Source of the DNA: an uncultured Eubacteriales bacterium
GTDB lineage: Bacteria; Bacillota; Clostridia; UMGS1883; UMGS1540
Direction of reading: 5' to 3'
Length of the DNA: 5,617 bases
NCBI GenBank assembly: GCA_900552775.1
Contig: USAP01000117.1
Span: forward strand, 1-5,617
Part shown: positions 1-5,583 of the stretch, piece after piece
How positions within the stretch are numbered: position 1 is the first letter of the stretch
How the letters are laid out: every line of letters begins with the position of its first letter
Position numbers and translations under genes: made by a program
The notes under the pieces: model-generated
Seen by the model: the letters and a program-made list of their open reading frames with translations, nothing else
Told to the model about the DNA's origin: nothing
The model's database searches: none

Positions 1-29
1 ATTAACAAAAGGAACAAAAATAATTATTC

Positions 30-35
30 GGAGGT
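30..35 (+). promoter_or_regulatory. Ribosome binding site of walR
   Basis: GGAGGT, a near-perfect Shine-Dalgarno sequence, ends nine bases before the ATG at 45 and fixes that start. The 29 bases upstream are AT-rich with no clear stop, promoter or WalR-box pair. The operon's main promoter therefore lies outside the window or cannot be recognised here. Confidence 0.85.
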
Positions 36-44
36 ATTATACCA

Positions 45-728
45 ATGCAACAGCTTATATTAATAGTTGAAGACGAGCAGCCGATTGTAGATATTTTAAA
101 ATTCAATCTTGAAAAAAACGATTACAGGGTTATCGAGGCGCTTGATGGCAACGAGGGTCTGCGTCTGGCGCTTTCCAAAAATCCCGATCTGGTGCTTCTG
201 GACGTTATGCTCCCGGGACTTGACGGCTTCGGAGTGTGCAGAAAAATCCGCGAGAAATCAAGTGTGCCGATAATTATGCTCACGGCGCGCGACGAAGAAG
301 TGGACAAAGTACTGGGCCTTGAGCTCGGAGCGGACGATTATATGACAAAGCCTTTTTCCGTCCGCGAACTTTTGGCAAGGGTTAAGGCAAATCTGCGCCG
401 CACATCGCCCGAAACGGAGGAGGCGGGAGATGTTCTGCGCATAGGAGAGCTTATTATTGACAGCTCAAGATACGAGGTTGTTAAAAATGATACGGTTATT
501 GCTCTGACACTGCGTGAATTTGAGCTTGTCAAATTCCTGGCGGAGCATCGCGGCAGAATTTTCTCGAGAGAAACGCTCCTTGAGGAAGTCTGGGGTTATG
601 ATTATTACGGCGATACGCGCACGGTCGACGTTACGGTGCGCAGAATACGCGAAAAAATAGAAGATAACCCGGCAGAACCGGCTTATATAATGACAAAACG
701 CGGCGTCGGCTACTACTTTAAAAAATAA
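45..728 (+). CDS. walR: Response regulator WalR (YycF), OmpR/PhoB family
   Basis: This is the cytoplasmic DNA-binding response regulator of the WalRK system, which controls wall hydrolases and wall homeostasis in low-GC Gram-positives and is often essential. At 227 aa it is close to the usual length of about 235. The receiver domain (about 4-118) has the acidic pocket E9-D10, phospho-acceptor D53 in LLDVMLPGLDG, switch T80 and invariant K102 in TKPF. Thr101 matches the residue phosphorylated by PrkC/Stk1-type Ser/Thr kinases in Bacillus and Staphylococcus WalR. The winged-helix output domain (about 130-226) has LTLREFELVKFL, WGYDYYGDTRTVDVTVRRIR and TKRGVGYYF. Its recognition helix is almost identical to B. 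subtilis WalR as I recall it, so the same TGTWAH direct repeat should be bound. walK begins 15 bases downstream, so the two are co-transcribed. WalR is preferred to PhoP or another OmpR paralogue because of the WGYDYYGD/IEDNP signature and the gene order. Confidence 0.95.
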   Translation: MQQLILIVEDEQPIVDILKFNLEKNDYRVIEALDGNEGLRLALSKNPDLVLLDVMLPGLDGFGVCRKIREKSSVPIIMLTARDEEVDKVLGLELGADDYMTKPFSVRELLARVKANLRRTSPETEEAGDVLRIGELIIDSSRYEVVKNDTVIALTLREFELVKFLAEHRGRIFSRETLLEEVWGYDYYGDTRTVDVTVRRIREKIEDNPAEPAYIMTKRGVGYYFKK

Positions 729-743
729 TTTCGGAGCATTGCA

Positions 744-2504
744 ATGTTTAAAAGTATACAATGGAAAATGCTTACGGTTTTCATACTTCTGACGGTTTCG
801 GTTATGCTTGCCGTGGGTACTTTTCTTCTCAACGGCGTGAGCTCGTACTATCACAACGAATTCAAGAATCAGATGGAAACGCTTGTGTTTACCGATGATT
901 TTGTAAATCAGCTGAAAAAAACCGTTGACGAGAACGACACGGTTTCCGCCATGCAGAGGCTTATAGACATATATGCCGGACGTATAGGCATAGACAGCTA
1001 CAGAAACTGCTGCGTTCTCACAAAAAACACGGCGGAGGTGCTTTACTCCTTCAACGGTGATGCGGCGGGACAGACGGAGCTTACGCAAAATCTCATGACG
1101 GCAATGAGAGGCGGCATCGGCAATGCCGTAAACCGCCGCGCCCGCCTGATGGACTACGCTTATCCGATAGAAGGAAATTCCGCTTCTTACATTATATATG
1201 TGAGCGACACCAAAGAAGAACTTTACGAAGTGCTGCGCAGCCTTTTCACAATAATATTCTGGGCGCTTTTTGTGGGGCTTGTGATTTCCGTGCTGCTGGG
1301 GCTTTTCCTTTCGCGCACAATAACGGCACCCATTGCCCTTCTTAAGAGCCGTGCGGAGAAAATTGCCGCCGGAGATTTTGATCAGCGGCTTGAAATAAGG
1401 TCGCGCGATGAAATAGGTCAGCTGACGGGCACTTTCAACCAAATGGCTTCGGAGCTTTCGGCAACGCTTTCGGAAATCGCGCGCGAAAAGACAAAGGTTG
1501 AAACAATACTTCTCTTTATGACGGACGCGATTATAGCCTTTTACAGCGGCGGCGGCGTTATGCATATAAACCCCGCGGCGCGTTCGCTGCTCGGCATAGA
1601 ATCGGATGACCTTATGTTCGACGAATTTTTTTCGTCGCTCGGAGCGGATATTAGAATAGAAGAGCTTTTGTATCTCGAGCATTATAAAACGGTTGAACGC
1701 GATATAGAATACAAAGGCAAAACCCTGAAGGCACATTTTGCACCTTTTGCAACCGACGGCGCCGCGGCAGACGGTGTGGTTGTGGTTATTCAGGATATAA
1801 CCGAGCAGCAGCGCCTTGACAACGCGCGCCGCGAATTTGTGGCAAACGTGTCTCATGAGCTGCGCACGCCTTTAACAACCGTTAAAAGCTACACGGAGAC
1901 TCTTGCCGAAAACGCGGAGCCAAATTCCATGGAAGCAAATTTCTTAAAAGTTATAGAAAGCGAAGCGGACAGAATGACGCGTCTTGTAAAAGACCTTCTC
2001 ACGCTTTCGCTGCTTGATTATGACAAAAAAGCTTTAAACAAAGCTTCTTTCTCAATGCAGGAGCTTGTCCGCAGCATTGTGCAGAGACTGAACATGGATA
2101 TAAAAGCTCACGGACATCGGCTTAAGCTTCACTGCGACGATTCCATGAGACCCCTCTTCGGAGACCGCGACAGGCTTGAGCAGGTTATAACAAATATAAT
2201 AACAAATGCAATTAAATATACGCCGGACGGAGGCATAATTTCGGTTTCGTGCATTTCCGAGCCGCGGTGCGCGGTAATCTCCGTAACGGATAACGGTATA
2301 GGAATACCTCAAAACGATATTCCGCGCCTTTTTGACAGGTTCTACAGAGTGGACAAGGCAAGAAGCCGCAAGTACGGCGGAACGGGGCTCGGGCTTGCCA
2401 TTGCCAAGGAAATCGTGGACGCGCACGGCGGCACAATTTCTGTTGAGAGCGCACCGGGACAGGGCACGCGCGTTACGGTTTCGATACCGTTTTACAGCAA
2501 GTGA
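744..2504 (+). CDS. walK: Sensor histidine kinase WalK (YycG/VicK)
   Basis: This is the membrane sensor kinase that phosphorylates WalR. The 586 aa are close to Bacillus WalK (about 610). In order: a short cytoplasmic N-terminus; membrane segment 1 (about 9-29); an extracytoplasmic sensor (about 30-165) with vicinal cysteines C89-C90; membrane segment 2 (about 167-189); HAMP (about 190-242, ending in a DEIGQL motif); PAS (about 250-355); HisKA with phospho-acceptor H371 in [14 protein letters not shown]; and an HATPase domain (about 470-584) with N-box N488 (ITNAIKYT), G1 box D516-NGIGI and G2 box G545-GTGLGL. All catalytic motifs are intact. The order sensor-HAMP-PAS-HisKA-HATPase is the WalK architecture, not that of PAS-less kinases. 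GGAG at 733-736 sets the ATG seven bases on. In the PAS domain, F258 and Q350 sit where S. aureus WalK has the zinc ligands H271 and H364, while D261 and E354 are kept (see findings). Confidence 0.95.
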   Translation: MFKSIQWKMLTVFILLTVSVMLAVGTFLLNGVSSYYHNEFKNQMETLVFTDDFVNQLKKTVDENDTVSAMQRLIDIYAGRIGIDSYRNCCVLTKNTAEVLYSFNGDAAGQTELTQNLMTAMRGGIGNAVNRRARLMDYAYPIEGNSASYIIYVSDTKEELYEVLRSLFTIIFWALFVGLVISVLLGLFLSRTITAPIALLKSRAEKIAAGDFDQRLEIRSRDEIGQLTGTFNQMASELSATLSEIAREKTKVETILLFMTDAIIAFYSGGGVMHINPAARSLLGIESDDLMFDEFFSSLGADIRIEELLYLEHYKTVERDIEYKGKTLKAHFAPFATDGAAADGVVVVIQDITEQQRLDNARREFVANVSHELRTPLTTVKSYTETLAENAEPNSMEANFLKVIESEADRMTRLVKDLLTLSLLDYDKKALNKASFSMQELVRSIVQRLNMDIKAHGHRLKLHCDDSMRPLFGDRDRLEQVITNIITNAIKYTPDGGIISVSCISEPRCAVISVTDNGIGIPQNDIPRLFDRFYRVDKARSRKYGGTGLGLAIAKEIVDAHGGTISVESAPGQGTRVTVSIPFYSK

Positions 2505-2521
2505 TTTTGAACTTTTTGATA

Positions 2522-2560
2522 TGTTATTCAATGTTAAATGATGTGTAACGGCTTTGTAAT
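2522..2560 (+). promoter_or_regulatory. WalR-box cluster (perfect site 2544-2560 plus two upstream half-sites)
   Basis: The WalR consensus is TGTWAH-N5-TGTWAH. Bases 2544-2560 read TGTAAC-GGCTT-TGTAAT, a match at all twelve defined positions with the correct 11-bp period. Two more consensus half-sites lie just upstream, TGTTAT at 2522-2527 and TGTTAA at 2532-2537. The four starts (2522, 2532, 2544, 2555) are 10, 12 and 11 bp apart, so they lie near one face of the helix. The cluster begins 18 bases after the walK stop and runs into the -35 region of the predicted promoter. The match is seen directly. Binding is inferred from the conserved WalR recognition helix encoded upstream. The overlap with -35 leaves open whether WalR activates or represses. 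Confidence 0.8.
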
Positions 2561-2581
2561 ATTTGTGTTGTATAATATAAA
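2554..2581 (+). promoter_or_regulatory. Sigma-A-like promoter internal to the wal operon
   Basis: Two overlapping -10 candidates exist: TATAAT at 2571-2576 (perfect hexamer, no good -35 at 17 bp) and TATAAA at 2576-2581, which lies 16 bp after TTGTAA at 2554-2559 (four of six matches to TTGACA). Either places transcription start at about 2583-2589. The weak -35 coincides with the downstream WalR half-site, which is typical of promoters that depend on or are controlled by a regulator. It would drive the exported-protein gene, yycH and yycI separately from walRK. The exact start and the choice of -10 are not certain. Confidence 0.65.
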
Positions 2582-2588
2582 CTGTAAA

Positions 2589-2606
2589 GGGAGAAGGGCT
2601 TCTCCC
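2589..2606 (+). repeat. Inverted repeat/hairpin at the start of the leader
   Basis: GGGAGAA (2589-2595) and TTCTCCC (2600-2606) form a perfect 7-bp stem around a GGGC loop. A strong hairpin right at the likely 5' end often protects a transcript. No T-tract follows, so it is not a terminator of walRK. The CTCCC half (2602-2606) can instead pair with GGGAG at 2610-2614 over a GAC loop, so two hairpins compete for it. Confidence 0.7.
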
Positions 2607-2670
2607 GACGGGAGTACATTATCCGTGCGCATTAAATTGTGAATGTACTTAATAACCCAATTACGGATAC

Positions 2671-2698
2671 GCTTTCGGGGTTTTATTCCCCGGAAAGC
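2671..2698 (+). repeat. Ten-bp hairpin upstream of the exported-protein gene
   Basis: GCTTTCGGGG (2671-2680) pairs with CCCC (2688-2691) and GAAAGC (2693-2698), with G2692 bulged and a seven-base TTTTATT loop. No T-run follows directly, so a simple intrinsic terminator is unlikely. CTTTC (2672-2676) could also pair with GAAAG at 2725-2729, which overlaps the downstream SD, so opening this hairpin could hide the ribosome site. The hairpin is plain in the sequence; its role is inference. Confidence 0.65.
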
Positions 2699-2740
2699 AA
2701 TACATATTGCGCGTTTTTAGCTTTGAAAGGTTTGTTTTTT

Positions 2741-3211
2741 ATGAAAAAGTTTATTGCGGTTGCGGCGTTTGTATTTATGCTTTTATTCTCCGTAAACTGC
2801 TTTGCGGCGCCGTCAAGCGTTGCCATGAACGATGCGGGAAATATATCGGGTCTTGTAATAGTTAAAAAACCCGAAACACCCGTTTCTTCCACAACAAAAA
2901 AGGTTTACACGGTTTCGGCTCTCAGCATAGAGGGCGTTGAGATTTCGATTTACAAGTACAATCCATCAACGGGAAATTTCGACGTTTTGTATGATGCGTC
3001 CGGCGCGCCGGTTGTAAATACCGTGGGTGCCACGGGAATTTATGTGCGTGATATAGCGCTTGATCCCAACACAAATTATCTGCTTGTCAGAGCAGGATAC
3101 GGCGGCTATTATCAGACAATACGTTTTGATATAACTTTGCTTGACCAGGGCTTGCTTGACAGCATAAACGGTTTTGCCACAAACTTTATGTCGATGTTCG
3201 GCGGATGGTAA
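2741..3211 (+). CDS. Small exported protein, probable single beta-sandwich (Ig-like) domain
   Basis: The 156-aa product has a classic Sec signal peptide: MKK, a hydrophobic core (about 4-18) and a likely cleavage after A22 (CFA|AP). C20 is not in a lipobox, so a lipoprotein is unlikely. After a Ser/Thr/Pro-rich linker (about 44-54), residues 55-132 alternate short hydrophobic strands with turns (VEISIYKYNPSTGNFDVLY, then VGATGIYVRDIAL, then NYLLVRAGYGGYYQTIRFDI). This is the look of an Ig-like or carboxypeptidase-regulatory-like beta-sandwich. The tail (133-156) could form an amphipathic helix ending in FGGW. The mature protein has no cysteine and no LPXTG or other anchor. The ATG at 2741 is chosen for AAAGG at 2726-2730 and because the signal peptide begins there. 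It sits between walK and yycH, behind a WalR-box promoter, so it is probably a WalR-controlled envelope protein acting with YycH/YycI. No specific family is recognised; an enzyme seems unlikely because no catalytic motif is visible. Confidence 0.8.
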   Translation: MKKFIAVAAFVFMLLFSVNCFAAPSSVAMNDAGNISGLVIVKKPETPVSSTTKKVYTVSALSIEGVEISIYKYNPSTGNFDVLYDASGAPVVNTVGATGIYVRDIALDPNTNYLLVRAGYGGYYQTIRFDITLLDQGLLDSINGFATNFMSMFGGW

Positions 3212-3214
3212 TAC

Positions 3215-3220
3215 AGAGGG
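3215..3220 (+). promoter_or_regulatory. Ribosome binding site deciding the yycH start
   Basis: AGAGGG ends eight bases before the ATG at 3229. An in-frame ATG at 3205 overlaps the end of the previous gene (ATGGTAA) but has no suitable SD and would put eight extra residues ahead of the MKKN start, so 3229 is preferred. Confidence 0.7.
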
Positions 3221-3228
3221 CTTTTGAA

Positions 3229-4731
3229 ATGAAAAAAAACGTACCTGTTTCAAAAGATCAAAAATTAAGAAAAACAAAGACTGCTCTTTTGGTATGCCTT
3301 ATTGCAAGCAGTCTTTTTTTGTCTGTACATGTATGGTTTGGAGAGGAATTATGGCCTGAGGGCTGTAATTCCTTTGTTGTTATGTTCAAAAACAGCCCGA
3401 TAGTCAAAACGCTGTTTACAAAGAATATTTACTCGATGCCGAAAGAGAATCTTTCAACTCCGCGAAAGCTTGTTCTCACAAACTATTCCGAAAGATCGGT
3501 ATATTACAATTCAAACGAGAATTTTAAGCCTGTAACGGACGCCATAAAACCGTTTATGGCGGAAACGCTCAGATCGCGCGAAAATATAAAAAACAAACTT
3601 ACCGTGGACGAAACCGAATGGTATAACGTTTTGCGCAACGATGAGCTTTTGGACACGCGCTCGATATATGTTGACTATTACATTGCATCCGCGCCCGCTC
3701 TTTTTGCGCGTATGATAGGAATTAAGGAAACATGGCTTTCAGATGATGTTTCGGCAGTAAAAGAATTTATAATTGCGCCGGGAAAAGACAATGAAATGCT
3801 TTTCTATGTGCGTGATTTTTCCGACAATAAAATATATAAATATTTTGTTTCTTACGAGAAAAAAGATGTAATAAATAAAATTATGAACGAATACACGCGC
3901 GGAGAAAGCGAAGGTTCGTTCCCGTTTTCGTTTGAGCTGAACCTTTACGGCAGCAGCGCGGGAATAGGCAGCGGAGTGGTTCAGAAAGTTTTTTTAAATC
4001 CCATGATTACACTTTCAACCGGCAACGAACAGCATGTGGTGCTTTATACCGCAAATCCGGTTACGGGAGATAAAATAACCGAAAATCTGCTGCCGACCTT
4101 CGGCTTCCGTCAGTCGGCACGCCGCCACTATACATCGGCGGACGGTGTGGAATATTTTGTTGAAAACTACAGCGTTTTAAAGTTTTACCCAAACGGGCTT
4201 ATAGAATATACCGCCGATGATGAGCGTCTTGCGCCGTCTCTTTCCGATGAGCCTCTTTCGCTTTACGAGGTGCTGAACAAAGCAATTGAATTTTCCGAAA
4301 ATGTCTGGAGCAACTGCGTGGACGATTCGTTTAACGCAATTGTCACAAGCAACCTCCTTGAATCGGCGGATTCAAGCGGAACTTACAATTTCACTCTCGA
4401 TTATTATGTCAACGGAGTTCCGGTTAAGATTGAGCTTTCCGGCGATAATTTTGCGGATATGAACCACGCGGTTGAAATTTCAGTTAAAAACGGAAAAATA
4501 ATAAAATACCGCCAGTTTATAAGAAAGTATACCGAAAGCGGAGAAAGCGTTACAAACTCACGCTCGATTGAGGCGCTTGACGAGATATACAAAAATCTCT
4601 CCGAGTCGGGGAGCGAAACGCATATAGACGATATATTTCTCAGTTATATTGAAGACGGTTCTTTAAACTCAAAAAGTCCCGTATGGTGTGCTGAAATAAG
4701 CGGCGGCGGTCTTTATAAAGGAGAATCTTGA
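3229..4731 (+). CDS. yycH: YycH-like membrane-anchored regulator of WalK
   Basis: The 500-aa product has a Lys/Arg-rich cytoplasmic N-terminus (1-17), one membrane segment (about 18-37, ending in HVWFG) and a long extracytoplasmic region. This N-in/C-out topology, its place after walK and before a YycI-like gene, and the domain pattern fit YycH. The C-terminal third (about 340-460) carries a repeat-like alpha/beta pattern, SLYEVLNKAIEF...LDYYVNGVPVKIEL...AVEISVKNGKIIKY, as in YycH/YycI-type domains. In B. subtilis YycH and YycI hold WalK in check through their membrane segments, whereas in S. aureus they promote WalK activity; the sign here is unknown. It is somewhat longer than B. subtilis YycH (about 455 aa). 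It starts 17 bases after the exported-protein gene, so both share a transcript. Sequence similarity is weak by eye; the assignment rests on topology, size and context. Confidence 0.75.
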   Translation: MKKNVPVSKDQKLRKTKTALLVCLIASSLFLSVHVWFGEELWPEGCNSFVVMFKNSPIVKTLFTKNIYSMPKENLSTPRKLVLTNYSERSVYYNSNENFKPVTDAIKPFMAETLRSRENIKNKLTVDETEWYNVLRNDELLDTRSIYVDYYIASAPALFARMIGIKETWLSDDVSAVKEFIIAPGKDNEMLFYVRDFSDNKIYKYFVSYEKKDVINKIMNEYTRGESEGSFPFSFELNLYGSSAGIGSGVVQKVFLNPMITLSTGNEQHVVLYTANPVTGDKITENLLPTFGFRQSARRHYTSADGVEYFVENYSVLKFYPNGLIEYTADDERLAPSLSDEPLSLYEVLNKAIEFSENVWSNCVDDSFNAIVTSNLLESADSSGTYNFTLDYYVNGVPVKIELSGDNFADMNHAVEISVKNGKIIKYRQFIRKYTESGESVTNSRSIEALDEIYKNLSESGSETHIDDIFLSYIEDGSLNSKSPVWCAEISGGGLYKGES

Positions 4732-4766
4732 TTGCTGTCCGTGCCGTTGAAAACGGCGGAAAGGAG
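4717..4766 (+). promoter_or_regulatory. Duplicated Shine-Dalgarno and hairpin at the yycH-yycI junction
   Basis: AAAGGAG occurs twice, at 4717-4723 (inside the end of yycH) and at 4760-4766. The first is ideally spaced for a TTG at 4732 directly after the yycH stop. The second serves the ATG at 4777. Between them GCCGTT (4743-4748) and AACGGC (4752-4757) form a 6-bp hairpin with a GAA loop just ahead of the second SD. The region may tune yycI translation relative to yycH. Confidence 0.5.
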
Positions 4767-4776
4767 AGAGAAAAAT

Positions 4777-5583
4777 ATGTATTGGTACAAAGCAAAAAAT
4801 ATACTTATCATTCTTTTTGCCGTAATTAATATACTGCTTTTGTCTCTTTTGGCGTCTTCTCATATAAGCGCCGAAAAAGATGCAAAGAAGCTTCAGGACT
4901 CTCTCGTTGCCGTTATGGAAACGAACGGAATTTCCGCGGATAAAAGCATTTTTTCCGCACAGCCGCGAAAAATGCAGAGCTTTAATGTTGAGAACATGGC
5001 AGATGACTCGATTTCGTTTGCAGCGGCATTTATCGGAGGAGAGTGCAGCGAAGAAACCGATGAAAACGGCGTCAAAAGCTATGTGTGCGGTGATAAAAGG
5101 CTGTATGCGGCGAACGGCAGAATAAGTCTCGTGTCGGCAGTTTCCGAGCGTGCACAGACGGAAGATGACGTCAAAGCCGCAAAAACATTTTTTGATTCTA
5201 TTGGTGTGCCGCTTGAGAATACGGATTATCAAATTGCCGATACAAAAATATTCTTCACATATCTTATAAACGGCGATCCGCTTTTTATAAACGGCTTGAC
5301 CGTAAGTATGGGTGACGGTGTGCCCGTAAGCTGCGAAGGATATCTTCTTAAAATTCTTGATTCCGCATCGGAGCCTTCAAAAACACGCACCGTGTCGGCT
5401 GTTATGACAGATTATCTCCGAGACCCGACGCGCCCCGAAGGAAACGTGCGTGTAACGGATGTAAAAACAGGATATGCATTTCTCTTCGGCAGTCCATCTG
5501 TGGACTTTAAGTTTGCCGAGGCTGTTCCCACTTATCGCGTCACAATTGACGATAAATATCTGTTTTATTACGACGGAAGATAG
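4777..5583 (+). CDS. yycI: YycI-like membrane-anchored regulator of WalK
   Basis: The 268-aa product is close to B. subtilis YycI (about 280). It begins MYWYKAKNILIILF, matching the short W-x-K-A/I-K lead into the membrane segment typical of YycI. The segment spans about 8-26 and the rest is extracytoplasmic. The C-terminus, VPTYRVTIDDKYLFYYDG, resembles the conserved P-x-W/Y-R-I...YY ending of the family. C90 and C104 flank a polar turn and could form a disulfide. The ATG at 4777 is chosen because it gives this family N-terminus and has AAAGGAG ten bases upstream. A TTG at 4732 with an equally good SD would add 15 charged residues. YycI forms a complex with YycH and WalK at the membrane in Bacillus and Staphylococcus. 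It lies 45 bases after yycH, in the same transcript. The family call rests on the two ends, length, topology and gene order. Confidence 0.75.
   Translation: MYWYKAKNILIILFAVINILLLSLLASSHISAEKDAKKLQDSLVAVMETNGISADKSIFSAQPRKMQSFNVENMADDSISFAAAFIGGECSEETDENGVKSYVCGDKRLYAANGRISLVSAVSERAQTEDDVKAAKTFFDSIGVPLENTDYQIADTKIFFTYLINGDPLFINGLTVSMGDGVPVSCEGYLLKILDSASEPSKTRTVSAVMTDYLRDPTRPEGNVRVTDVKTGYAFLFGSPSVDFKFAEAVPTYRVTIDDKYLFYYDGR

Larger units (their letters stand above)
2583..2740 (+). promoter_or_regulatory. Structured 5' leader of the second transcript (candidate cis-regulatory RNA)
   Basis: About 155 nt separate the predicted start point from the ATG at 2741, and several inverted repeats lie in it. 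A 7-8 bp hairpin occupies 2589-2606. AGTACATT (2613-2620) is complementary to AATGTACT (2642-2649). ATCCGT (2621-2626) is complementary to ACGGAT (2663-2668). A 10-bp hairpin with one bulged G occupies 2671-2698, and GCAAT/ATTGC (2697-2701 with 2706-2710) is followed by T5 at 2714-2718. The SD of the next gene (AAAGG, 2726-2730) ends the leader. No known riboswitch class could be recognised by its conserved core. A GTG at 2639 opens the same frame as the next gene but has no SD and would bury its signal peptide, so this stretch is read as untranslated. Confidence 0.55.

Noticed and set aside
465..1856. Long open frame on the - strand (463 codons) antisense to walR/walK
   Set aside because: It lies wholly opposite two unmistakable genes. 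Its product is a Cys/His/Tyr/Arg-rich string with no domain, as expected from reading complementary codons.
2052..2531. Minus-strand open frame over the end of walK
   Set aside because: It is the complement of the conserved HATPase domain, with a low-complexity Arg/Cys/Tyr product and no recognisable motif.
2589..2606. Terminator of walRK
   Set aside because: The hairpin is good, but the bases after it (GACGGGAG) contain no T-tract and it lies downstream of a predicted promoter.
2639..2740. GTG start giving the exported protein 34 more N-terminal residues
   Set aside because: There is no SD before the GTG, the added segment crosses the leader hairpins, and it would move the signal peptide away from the N-terminus.
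3364..3380. Second WalR-box, TGTAAT-N5-TGTTGT
   Set aside because: It has one mismatch at a conserved A, lies inside yycH coding sequence, and has no promoter after it.
4728..4829. Small open frame starting at a TTG overlapping the yycH stop
   Set aside because: It is 33 codons, overlaps the yycI start region in another frame, has no recognisable features, and the same SD fits the TTG at 4732 better.
4669..5232. Minus-strand open frame of 187 codons over yycH/yycI
   Set aside because: It spans the junction of two + strand genes, has no sensible domain pattern, and is best explained as a shadow.
5453..5469. TGTAAC and TGTAAA close together near the end of yycI
   Set aside because: The spacing is three bases instead of five and the pair lies inside coding sequence, so it is probably chance.
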